7,499 nucleotides of DNA from JBLHGU01 sp047615875. Lineage in GTDB: Bacteria; Pseudomonadota; Gammaproteobacteria; Arenicellales; CAJQKF01. This document shows positions 1-6,143 of this stretch, piece by piece (the stretch's first letter is position 1; every line of letters starts with the position of its first letter). The stretch covers positions 1 to 7,499 of the forward strand of contig JBLHGU010000245.1 in the NCBI GenBank assembly GCA_047615875.1, read 5' to 3'. The notes under the pieces were generated by a model. That model worked only from the letters and a program-made list of their open reading frames with translations, had not been told where the DNA came from and searched no databases. Made by a program: the position numbers and the translations under genes.

Positions 1-1078
1 CAAGCTCAAGTCCGAGGCCAGGGCCAGGTAAAACCGCAAGCCGACCATTGCGGAGTGCCAGATCGGGTTTTTTCACGATATCCCATTGAAGAAGATGGTT
101 CATAAATTGATTTCCATCGTCCAGATTTGGCAAGGTCGCCGCCACCTGATTGCTAGCCGCAGTGGTTATTCCTGTTTCGTAGATACCGTGAAGACAGATA
201 TCGATACCTGCCGCTTCAGCAATATGGGCAATTTTCCGAAAGCGCGCGATGCCGCCAGATTCATGTAGCCCCAAAACAATCAAATCCGCGGCTTTCTCGC
301 GACAAACGTTATAAGCATCGTATGGAGTGAAAACAAGTTGGTCGGCAGCAATGGCCACAGGACTGTTTGCCCGCACCTGCGCCAGAGCTGAAATCGACTC
401 GGCATTGGTTGGCTGCTCGACCATATCGATATCGAACTCAGCCATTTTACGTATCATGCGTGCCGCGCGCACCGGCGACCAGTGTTCATTCGGATCCATT
501 CTCAGGCGCTTATCCGGGCCGATAGCAACGCGAACCTGTCGAACGATTTCGAGGTCCAGCGCATCGCCGCGCCCTACTTTCACATAAATAACATCATGAC
601 CGGCTTCGGCCATCTCCCGCGCTTCACCGGCAATTTCTTCCGCGGTTCCTCCCTGAGGAAAGCCAAAATAAGCTATCTCGTCCCTGACAGCTCCTCCCAG
701 CAATTCATGCACAGCACGGCCCGTGGCTTTACCCATAACATCCCACAGCGCCATCTCCAACCCGGCCAACACCTGCCCCGAGAAGCGCGGCGCACTGATG
801 GTGCCAAAAACCTGGAACAATGTGTGATAACACTCGCCCATCAACCGTGTGTTTTCAAAGGGATCACGACCCAGGCAAATCCCTTCAGCTAGCTTCAGAT
901 AAGACTGTATTGCCGCGGCTGACGGTGTCGCAACGCATTCGCCAATACCGACGATACCGTCGTCTGTATGCACTTCGACTAGCAACACACCTGCGTTGTG
1001 CATGATGCCCTGCGCCCAGTGATAAGGTTTTTTGTAGGGCACCAGTAGCGGGGTTGTTTTGATCCGCGATATTTTCAA
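1..1078 (-). CDS. Mandelate racemase/muconate cycloisomerase-family enzyme (enolase superfamily), C-terminus cut by window edge
   Basis: Reading from a TTG at 1078, 359 codons are open to the window edge. Family members usually have about 370-390 residues, so only a short C-terminal tail is missing. Enolase-superfamily enzymes use Mg2+ and acid/base residues to abstract a proton next to a carboxylate, giving racemisation, cycloisomerisation or dehydration. Visible landmarks are an N-terminal capping domain (about 1-125), then a barrel domain with YVKVGRG (Lys167), the metal-ligand series MDPNEHW (Asp195), VEQPT (Glu221) and AADQ (Asp246), then SGG (274-276), LHGIYETG (His297, Glu301) and a PGPGLG C-terminal motif. 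The first Lys of the usual KxK is Tyr165, and the muconate-type second Lys is Gly270. The gene follows dctM by 18 nt on the same strand, so it probably acts on the imported substrate in the cytoplasm. Family is confident; reaction and substrate are not determinable. Confidence 0.9.
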   Translation of the reverse strand, partial: MKISRIKTTPLLVPYKKPYHWAQGIMHNAGVLLVEVHTDDGIVGIGECVATPSAAAIQSYLKLAEGICLGRDPFENTRLMGECYHTLFQVFGTISAPRFSGQVLAGLEMALWDVMGKATGRAVHELLGGAVRDEIAYFGFPQGGTAEEIAGEAREMAEAGHDVIYVKVGRGDALDLEIVRQVRVAIGPDKRLRMDPNEHWSPVRAARMIRKMAEFDIDMVEQPTNAESISALAQVRANSPVAIAADQLVFTPYDAYNVCREKAADLIVLGLHESGGIARFRKIAHIAEAAGIDICLHGIYETGITTAASNQVAATLPNLDDGNQFMNHLLQWDIVKKPDLALRNGRLAVLPGPGLGLEL

Positions 1079-1085
1079 TTATTAT

Positions 1086-1089
1086 CTCC
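1086..1089 (-). promoter_or_regulatory. Ribosome binding site that supports a TTG start
   Basis: GGAG lies 7 nt before the TTG at 1076-1078. No ATG or GTG lies near this position in frame. The protein from TTG begins KISRIKTTPLLVPY, which matches the usual first beta strand of the family, so TTG is the likely start. Confidence 0.7.
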
Positions 1090-1096
1090 GATAAGC

Positions 1097-2389
1097 TTAC
1101 TTGCCAAGTAACAAGTCAGGCAGGAAGAGTGCAATTTCCGGAATGAAGGTTGTCAGCACCAGAGTCGGCAGCCACGCGAACACAATAAAGATCATGGTCG
1201 GTTTAATAAGATCGCGAACCGGCACATTCGTCACCTGCGCACCGAGATACAATAGCGGGGCTGTCGGTGGCGTGATGTTGCCCATTCCCAGATTCACTCC
1301 CACTATTGCGGCGAAGTGAATGGGATCCACACCGACACCTTCAGCAATGGGAAGCAGCAACGAAGCGCTCAGGATGATGCCGCTGATATCGTCCATCAAC
1401 ATGCCGATCAAAAGCATGACCAGATTGATCATCAGCAGAATGACGATTGGATTCTCCGAAATGGAATGGATCAATTCTTCAGCCATCCCGGGTATGTCTT
1501 CAAAGATCAGGAATCGACTAGCAATCAAGACCATGAAAATCATCGCCATGACAACGCCGATGGTAATCGCTGACTCCTTCAGACTTTGATACAAAGTTTT
1601 GAGCGTCAGTCCCTTGTAGAAAAAGAAACCAATCGGGATCGCATAGATTACGGCAACCCCGGCAGCCTCCGTCGGCGTCATGATGCCGCCGTATATCCCG
1701 CCCAGGATGATCAGGGGCATGAATATCGCGGGCATTGCAAACCAGGTTTTTTTGGACAGTACGCGGAGAAACTGCTGCGGGACTTCTTTGATGAGGATGG
1801 TAGTATTTTTGCGCAAAACTACAAAGTTCACGATGATCAGCAGCACCGTTAAGATTATGCCGGGTACGAGCGTCGCCAGAAAACATCTTAATACGGAAAG
1901 CTGACCGACCCATGCATAAAGCAATTGCGCAGCACTGGGTGGGATTAGCAGACCCAATGGGCTGGCGCTGATGACCAGCGCGGCTGAAAAGCCATCCGGA
2001 TACTTTGCCCGGCGCAAATGCGGCATGATAATTCCGCCGATGCAGGTAAGGGTCGCTGCCCCGCTACCGGAAATAGCGCCAAACATAGCACTTGCAACGA
2101 CGGATGCAGCACTCAAACCACCCCTGAGGTGACCGAACATGAGTTCAGCGATCTCGACGATGGGATTGGCGATCTTACCGCGCTGCATGATACTTCCAGC
2201 CATCATAAATAGTGGAATAGCCAGAAGGATCACGGAATTCATCTTCCAGTGTCCAGTGGCGAGAAATCCCGAAACATCGTGACCTCCCGTATAAGCCAGT
2301 AGGATCAGCACCCCACCAAAGGCCAACGGCACCGACACTCCAATCGCCAGCAGCACACAGATCAGCAAAATCGCAAATGCAACTACCAT
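1097..2389 (-). CDS. dctM: TRAP transporter large permease, DctM subunit
   Basis: This 430-residue protein is hydrophobic throughout, with about a dozen membrane segments, and has the normal length for DctM. DctM forms the substrate channel of a tripartite ATP-independent periplasmic transporter, coupling uptake to a sodium or proton gradient. Family landmarks in order are AIPLFMMAGSIM (57-68), FGAISGSGAAT (103-113), LLIPPS (147-152), TPTEAAG (238-244) and GNITPPTAPLLY (370-381). The ATG at 2389 overlaps the dctQ stop by 7 nt (ATGGTAG) and has GGAG 7 nt upstream, inside the end of dctQ, so the two are translationally coupled. The C-terminus ends LLLGK. The family is certain; the substrate cannot be told from this subunit. 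Confidence 0.96.
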   Translation of the reverse strand: MVVAFAILLICVLLAIGVSVPLAFGGVLILLAYTGGHDVSGFLATGHWKMNSVILLAIPLFMMAGSIMQRGKIANPIVEIAELMFGHLRGGLSAASVVASAMFGAISGSGAATLTCIGGIIMPHLRRAKYPDGFSAALVISASPLGLLIPPSAAQLLYAWVGQLSVLRCFLATLVPGIILTVLLIIVNFVVLRKNTTILIKEVPQQFLRVLSKKTWFAMPAIFMPLIILGGIYGGIMTPTEAAGVAVIYAIPIGFFFYKGLTLKTLYQSLKESAITIGVVMAMIFMVLIASRFLIFEDIPGMAEELIHSISENPIVILLMINLVMLLIGMLMDDISGIILSASLLLPIAEGVGVDPIHFAAIVGVNLGMGNITPPTAPLLYLGAQVTNVPVRDLIKPTMIFIVFAWLPTLVLTTFIPEIALFLPDLLLGK

Positions 2390-2967
2390 GACACGTCTCC
2401 GCCCTCAACGATTTCCTGCTTGTCTGTCTTCACGGCTTCAACGTACCGGTCCGGCCCCGCTCTCCACATCAGGTAGAGTGACAATGCGCTATAGAGGGAC
2501 ATAAAAAAGAAGCCTACGAAGATCCCAAGCCGTGGAACGAAAAAAGGAATTTTGAGTGCGATGGTAGTTTTCCAACGGGGGTAATCTGCAATCTCGTTCG
2601 CCATCATCAGCCAGGCCCAGTAAAGAATGACTAACGTAATGACGAGTTCAATGATCGTGACCGCTATCTTGCGTAGCCACATAAATCTGTGATTATCAGT
2701 GACCGTATCCAGAAGATCAGCGTTTATTTGCTTGCCATAGAAGGTGCCAAGAGCGCTGCTCAAAAAGAATATCCAGAAACAGATGAGCAGCAGCCACTCT
2801 TCGTAAGCGAACAGATCCTTTTCCAGAATGTACCTGAAGAAAACCACTCCGAAGAACGTGATGGGCAGGATGGGAAGTAATATGACGACCAAGGTCGTTT
2901 TGATTTTGACCATTAGCAGGACAAATCTACGTAGCCCCGGCGGAAGGTTTTCTTCAATTAATATCAT
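2383..2967 (-). CDS. dctQ: TRAP transporter small membrane subunit, DctQ
   Basis: A 194-residue protein with four hydrophobic segments at about 23-46, 58-76, 100-124 and 141-168, the usual topology for DctQ. DctQ is the small membrane partner that helps the periplasmic binding protein dock on DctM. EEW (56-58) followed by GKQINADLL (78-86) fits the family pattern of a glutamate-tryptophan stretch followed by GxHIxVDLL. The ATG at 2967 is preceded by GGAGG (2978-2982) with a 10-nt spacer. The gene sits between dctP and dctM, as in most TRAP operons. DctQ is poorly conserved, so the call rests on length, topology, motif and position together. Confidence 0.93.
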   Translation of the reverse strand: MILIEENLPPGLRRFVLLMVKIKTTLVVILLPILPITFFGVVFFRYILEKDLFAYEEWLLLICFWIFFLSSALGTFYGKQINADLLDTVTDNHRFMWLRKIAVTIIELVITLVILYWAWLMMANEIADYPRWKTTIALKIPFFVPRLGIFVGFFFMSLYSALSLYLMWRAGPDRYVEAVKTDKQEIVEGGDVSW

Positions 2968-2989
2968 ACTGTTCTGGCCTCCAGAAACA

Positions 2990-3021
2990 GGGAATGCTCA
3001 AACAGCTATCAGAGCATTCCC
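2990..3021 (-). promoter_or_regulatory. Intercistronic hairpin between dctP and dctQ
   Basis: GGGAATGCTC (2990-2999) and GAGCATTCCC (3012-3021) form a perfect 10-bp inverted repeat with a 12-nt loop, in the 89-nt gap after the dctP stop. No T-run follows it on the minus strand, so it is not a classic intrinsic terminator. By analogy with other binding-protein transport operons, it probably protects the 3' end of dctP mRNA or partially reduces downstream expression, giving more binding protein than membrane subunit. That role is inference. Confidence 0.7.
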
Positions 3022-3056
3022 CGATCACATCATAATGTTTCTTCGGGATAAGTGAC

Positions 3057-4055
3057 TTAATTAGCGTTCAGCTTATCCATGGTTTCCTGACCGATAGTCT
3101 TAGCCAGTTCCGGCCAGACGGTTTTCTTGATGTGGGCGACCAGAGCAGCTCGCTCGGCTGGTGTGTAATCCAGAATTTCATATCCGGCTTCTATCATTTG
3201 ATCGACAAAACCCTGACTGCGTTCCCAGCCTTTATCGATACCAATCTGGGCGGCCTTTTCGGCGGCCGCGCGAACAACATCACGCTGCTCCTGGTTCATT
3301 TTATCCCAGGTTTTCTGGCTGGCGTAGATCGCTGACGCTTCGATAAAGGTATTGACAGGGATAAAATATTTCCCAATTCCAGCAGCGGCGAAGGTCGTAT
3401 AAGCCCATTCAGGAGTGCAGCAGATCGCGCCATCAATAACCCCGGATTGCAGGGCCGGGAGCACTTCTGCCCAATTCATGGTGGTCGCCCGGTATCCAAT
3501 ACTTTCGACGGTTTTCTTGACCACGTCAGAACTCCAGACACGGATATTCATACCTTTGTCACCGAAACCGGCATGGTCAACCGGCTTTTTATCGGCTACC
3601 ACTCCGATCAACCCCTCACCGACAAGGCTGAGATAGGTCAGGCCAAGATCGCCCATAATCTCACGGAGGGTATTATTAAGTGGGGAGTTAGGGTCGCCAT
3701 AGACAGACTTCAATTCATCAAATGTGGTCACCAGGCCAGGAAGGTTCAAGATCTCCAGTCGCGGGTCGGCCTGGGCATATATGAAAGCCTGAACCATGTC
3801 GATATTTCCGCGAATGGCATCTTCAACTAATTCTTCTCCGGAGCCCAGTTGAGAAGCAGGAAAATATTTGACCGTGAGTCCGACACCCGCGCCCTCAATC
3901 TCCTTGACCATGTTCTCCATGATCTCGTTACCAAAATGTTTCGCTGGCCAAGTGCCGGCTATCTTCAATTTAATATCGTCAGCAAAAGCCGCCGTTGAAA
4001 TCGTTGCGGCAAGCGCCAGTCCGAGAAGCGTGGTTCCAAATCTTTGAATACTCAT
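3057..4055 (-). CDS. dctP: TRAP transporter periplasmic substrate-binding protein, DctP family
   Basis: The chosen start, ATG at 4055, gives 332 residues with a clear Sec signal peptide: MSIQRF, hydrophobic core at 9-22, and an AFA cleavage site before Asp26. Its ribosome site is GGGAG at 4066-4070. An in-frame ATG at 4109 would put 18 odd residues before the signal peptide. The mature protein is the extracytoplasmic receptor that delivers substrate to DctQM. The conserved carboxylate-binding arginine lies in MNIRVW (Arg172), followed by MNWAEVLPALQSGVIDGA (193-210), which matches the family's NWxEVxxALQxGxVDG region. The binding Arg implies an organic acid or other carboxylate ligand. It is first in the operon and divergent from the AraC-type regulator. 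The exact ligand cannot be read from the sequence. Confidence 0.95.
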   Translation of the reverse strand: MSIQRFGTTLLGLALAATISTAAFADDIKLKIAGTWPAKHFGNEIMENMVKEIEGAGVGLTVKYFPASQLGSGEELVEDAIRGNIDMVQAFIYAQADPRLEILNLPGLVTTFDELKSVYGDPNSPLNNTLREIMGDLGLTYLSLVGEGLIGVVADKKPVDHAGFGDKGMNIRVWSSDVVKKTVESIGYRATTMNWAEVLPALQSGVIDGAICCTPEWAYTTFAAAGIGKYFIPVNTFIEASAIYASQKTWDKMNQEQRDVVRAAAEKAAQIGIDKGWERSQGFVDQMIEAGYEILDYTPAERAALVAHIKKTVWPELAKTIGQETMDKLNAN

Positions 4056-4065
4056 TGTTTTCGAT

Positions 4066-4070
4066 CTCCC
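4066..4070 (-). promoter_or_regulatory. Ribosome binding site for dctP
   Basis: GGGAG lies 10 nt before the ATG at 4055 and inside the optional N-terminal extension from 4109. It supports the downstream ATG as the true start. Confidence 0.6.
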
Positions 4071-4122
4071 ATGTGGATTGTATAGAGGCCTTTGGGCCCA
4101 GTAATTCATTTCACTTTATGAG

Positions 4123-4134
4123 TTTGATCTCAAA
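4123..4134. promoter_or_regulatory. Candidate operator: short palindrome in the divergent region
   Basis: TTTGATCTCAAA is an inverted repeat with 5-bp arms (TTTGA and TCAAA) and a 2-nt centre, between the two gene starts. It could be part of a regulator binding site. AraC-type regulators usually bind direct repeats, so this is only a candidate. Confidence 0.3.
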
Positions 4135-4162
4135 ATACTTTTAGGTCTTGAATGAATAGGCT

Positions 4163-4168
4163 TATAAT
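4163..4168 (+). promoter_or_regulatory. Candidate -10 box for the regulator gene
   Basis: A perfect TATAAT ends 15 nt before the ATG at 4184. The -35 position 17 bp upstream reads TTTAGG, a weak match. Initiation about 7 nt downstream would leave a leader of only about 9 nt, and no Shine-Dalgarno sequence precedes the ATG. The mRNA may be nearly leaderless, or the ATG at 4190 may be used. Confidence 0.45.
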
Positions 4169-4183
4169 CATAATATATCAGAC

Positions 4184-5242
4184 ATGAACATGATCGATCT
4201 GACTCACATTTTCTCTTCCCCGCCGCCTGCACCGTCGATTGAGCCGGACCTCAAAGTCGGATTTTTGCTGACTCCCCGATTCTCGTTATTACCGTTCGCC
4301 GGGTTCATTGATTGCCTGCGACATGCGGCGGACGAGTCTGATCACAGCCGACAAGTTTTCTACCACTGGCATGTCGTCGCGCCCGCGATTGCGCCTATAA
4401 CTGCGAGTTGTGGCGTTCCTGTAATGCCGGAACTGACGTTGTCAGAAGTTGAATATGTTGACTTACTCGTTGTTGTTGGGGGGCATTTACCCTGGGCAAT
4501 GGAGGTCCCTGATGAAACATTGGTGTATTTGCGCAAGGTTCACAAAAGTGGCACAACTATCATCGGGCTATGCACTGGGAGTTTCGTTCTTGCTCGTGCA
4601 GGTCTGCTTGACGGGAAAAGGTGCGCGATCCATCTTGAGCACCAAAGCCAGATGAAGACTCTGTTCCCGGATACGTTTCCAATCACTGATCAGAATTTCG
4701 TCGTAGAAGACAGGATCATCACCTGCAATGGTGGAACGTCTGCAATTGATTTAGCGGCTACCCTGATCAAGACCCACTCTGGAGAGGCCCGTGCAGTGAA
4801 AGCGCTCAATTCGCTGATGGTTGACCCTCGACGGGCTGTGCACCACATGCCACAACGCTTCTATGGACATTTAATCTCTTGTGGAAACTGGCGGGTGGAA
4901 CAGGGTACCGCATTGATGGAGCAGAATCTATCGAACCATCTCACCGTTTCCGCGCTTGCCATACGCCTTAACACCTCGAAGCGTGAACTGACCCGGGCGT
5001 TCAGAAAACACACACAGTTCGCGCCAGCCGAGATTTACCGAAACATGCGATTGGCCCATGGCAACTGGTTGTTGACTAATTCCAGCCGTACTATCACGCA
5101 AATTGCATTTGAATGCGGGTTTTCAGATGGCGCGCATTTTAGTAGATGGTTTAAGCAAACCTATAAGGAAACGCCCAACCAGTTTCGCATGCAACGCAGT
5201 CGGATCGAAACAACGCAGTCACTGCGACGTCGAAGCGGTTGA
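4184..5242 (+). CDS. GATase1-AraC transcriptional regulator (DJ-1/PfpI-like sensor domain plus AraC DNA-binding domain)
   Basis: A 352-residue regulator of the family that includes GbdR, CdhR and ArgR of Pseudomonas. After a 23-residue leader, a DJ-1/PfpI-like domain runs from KVGFLL (24-29) to about 200. It includes DLLVVVGG (93-100) and the nucleophile-elbow motif GLCTGSFVLARAGLLDG (Cys130). In this family the domain senses small metabolites and is not known as an enzyme. The AraC domain (about 240-336) has two helix-turn-helix units: LTVSALAIRLNTSKRELTRAF, split as 253-262 and 263-273, and ITQIAFECGFSDGAHFSRWF (304-323), ending in the typical KETPNQFR. It is divergent from the transporter operon, so it is probably its substrate-responsive activator. 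Known relatives often control amine, betaine or amino-acid catabolism, but the ligand here is unknown. Confidence 0.93.
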   Translation: MNMIDLTHIFSSPPPAPSIEPDLKVGFLLTPRFSLLPFAGFIDCLRHAADESDHSRQVFYHWHVVAPAIAPITASCGVPVMPELTLSEVEYVDLLVVVGGHLPWAMEVPDETLVYLRKVHKSGTTIIGLCTGSFVLARAGLLDGKRCAIHLEHQSQMKTLFPDTFPITDQNFVVEDRIITCNGGTSAIDLAATLIKTHSGEARAVKALNSLMVDPRRAVHHMPQRFYGHLISCGNWRVEQGTALMEQNLSNHLTVSALAIRLNTSKRELTRAFRKHTQFAPAEIYRNMRLAHGNWLLTNSSRTITQIAFECGFSDGAHFSRWFKQTYKETPNQFRMQRSRIETTQSLRRRSG

Positions 5243-5412
5243 AGGAAGTTTAAGAAGTATAAACACCTTATTTCCACTATTCCATCAAAAATCAGAGCAG
5301 GAATGCGCGTGACCATCCAGCCCTGGGGCATTCGAATATTGACTGATTTCCCTCGACACCCCCAATATTGCTCATTCCCGCCGATCAAACCTGCCAAAAC
5401 CAGCCACCAGGC
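5243..5412. other. Gene-free stretch after the regulator, probable element remnant
   Basis: No convincing gene lies here on either strand. A weak hairpin (GTTTA 5248-5252, TAAAC 5260-5264) follows the regulator stop, but it has no T-run and is not a good terminator. The second half holds the direct repeats at 5335-5379. This segment joins the metabolic locus to the mobile-element remnants. Confidence 0.5.
5335..5379. repeat. Imperfect direct repeats, possibly an IS21-type element end
   Basis: AATATTGACTGATTTCCC (5335-5352) and AATATTGCTCATTCCC (5364-5379) are two copies of one unit 29 bp apart, differing by two indels and a substitution. Closely spaced repeats near a terminus are typical of IS21-family ends, and the AATATTG...CCC wording resembles such ends. 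No istA or istB sequence is present, so this would be a solitary fragment. Confidence 0.35.
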
Positions 5413-5556
5413 ATGCCGGCTATCCGTTCCCACGGTGCCATCGATGCCTGGAACCGCGGCGAGATCCAACTCCTTGCCGCCCACCCCGCATCCGCTGGCC
5501 ATGGGTTGAATTCGCAAACCGGTGGCAACCATGTTGTGTGGTTCGGTCTCGACGTT
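5413..5556 (+). pseudogene. Fragment of a phage-type SNF2/DEAD-box helicase (C-terminal domain)
   Basis: In the plus frame, about 48 codons encode AIDAWNRGEIQ followed by LLAAHPASAGHGLNSQTGG and VVWFGL. This is the recognisable motif V region of the SNF2-type helicases common in proteobacterial prophages, where the usual text is HPASAGHGLNLQxGGxxxVWFGLxWSLELY. The Leu after GLN is Ser here. Homology stops just after VWFGLD, where the IS3-family terminus begins at 5557, so motif VI and the rest are gone. Nothing recognisable of the helicase remains upstream of about 5413. It is a dead remnant and suggests that a prophage or phage-like island once stood here. Confidence 0.7.
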
Positions 5557-5573
5557 TGTCAAGATAGTTGTCC
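5557..5573 (-). repeat. Terminal inverted repeat of the IS3-family element (orfB side)
   Basis: TGTCAAGATAGTTGTCC lies 6 nt beyond the orfB stop, with helicase-like coding sequence immediately outside. The TG start and the position just after orfB fit an IS3-family end. The partner repeat is absent, so the exact inner limit is uncertain. Confidence 0.55.
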
Positions 5574-5579
5574 AATTTT

Positions 5580-6143
5580 CTACGCTGCTTCGTCTTTAAT
5601 TTCAGTCTCTTCGGCGTCCTGATTGTCCGGGTTTAGCCATACTTCACCGACGGGTGTCCAGTTCCTTGTACCCTTGCTCCATCGCTTTGGGTTTCGTTGC
5701 CTTGCTGCTTCGTAGACCGTCTTCCGATTCACAAGAATTGATTGCTCCACAACGTCGTGACGTTGGGCAGGCGTCACAAACTTAATACCGCTATGACGAT
5801 GCTCTTCGTTATACCAGCGAACGAAATTGTAAACCCAGTCACGCGCAGCATCTAAGCTCTCAAACGGTTTCGACGGAAATGCCGGTGTGTATTTCATTGT
5901 CCCAAACAAACTCTCAGAATAAGGATTATCGTTGCTCACCGAAGGACGACTGAATGATGGCACCACACCCAACTTTTGCAGTGTCACCAGCATGGTCGCA
6001 CCTTTCATCGATGATCCGTTATCAGAGTGAAGTATCAAACCACCTTCCTGGACACCCTCCGCTAGACAGGCTTTGCGGATTAATAGCGAGGCATTGTCCG
6101 CTGTCTCATTGCCGTGGATTTCCCATCCGACAATCTTGCGGCT
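5580..6143 (-). pseudogene. IS3-family transposase OrfB, 5'-truncated
   Basis: The frame reads SRKIVGWEIH at the junction (about 6143-6114) and runs in frame to the TAG at 5580-5582, 187-188 codons. It holds the second and third residues of the DDE catalytic triad: HSDNG (Asp codon 6021-6023) and NPYSESLF (Glu codon 5913-5915), with 35 residues between them and Lys 7 residues after the Glu. This is the IS3-family DD(35)E spacing. WYNEEHRHSGIKFVTPAQRH is the usual C-terminal motif. The first Asp, expected just before SRK, is lost at the junction, so the product cannot be active. A TTG-started 152-codon frame from 6038 is only the remaining part of this gene. Confidence 0.88.

Larger units (their letters stand above)
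4056..4183. promoter_or_regulatory. Shared divergent control region of the TRAP operon and its regulator
   Basis: These 128 bp separate the starts of dctP (minus) and the regulator gene (plus). The region is AT-rich toward the regulator. On the minus strand TATACA (4079-4084) could be a -10 box, but I see no good -35 for it, as expected for a promoter that depends on an activator. GGGCCC and AGGCCT near 4087-4099 are also small palindromes. The control role is inferred from the divergent layout. Confidence 0.6.
5557..6143 (-). mobile_element. Truncated IS3-family insertion sequence
   Basis: The element retains its orfB-side terminus and the 3' half of orfB. Its left boundary in the window is TGTCAAGATAGTTGTCC at 5557-5573, starting with TG as IS3-family ends do. 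It interrupts the helicase fragment. orfA, the 5' half of orfB and the opposite terminus are missing: homology ends abruptly at about 6139-6143, where an IS4-family remnant begins. Without the other end, target-site duplications cannot be checked. Confidence 0.8.

Noticed and set aside
482..892. Plus-strand open frame of 136 codons
   Set aside because: It is antisense to the enolase-superfamily gene, whose minus frame carries clear family motifs.
1518..1913. Open frame of 131 codons within dctM
   Set aside because: It is an alternate frame on the same strand as dctM with no membrane or domain features of its own.
4056..4109. N-terminal extension of dctP from an ATG at 4109
   Set aside because: The extra 18 residues (MNYWAQRPLY...) precede a normal Sec signal peptide, and a GGGAG site supports the ATG at 4055.
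5248..5264. Terminator of the regulator gene
   Set aside because: The 5-bp AT-rich stem has no GC-rich core and no T-run.
5161..5562. 133-codon minus-strand open frame
   Set aside because: It overlaps the regulator's 3' end, the direct repeats and the antisense of the SNF2 fragment, and has no recognisable domain. It is a shadow frame.
6073..6138. N-terminal part of the 306-codon plus frame
   Set aside because: Its first 22 codons are the antisense of IS3 orfB and it starts at a TTG without a ribosome site, so it is not a real transposase start.
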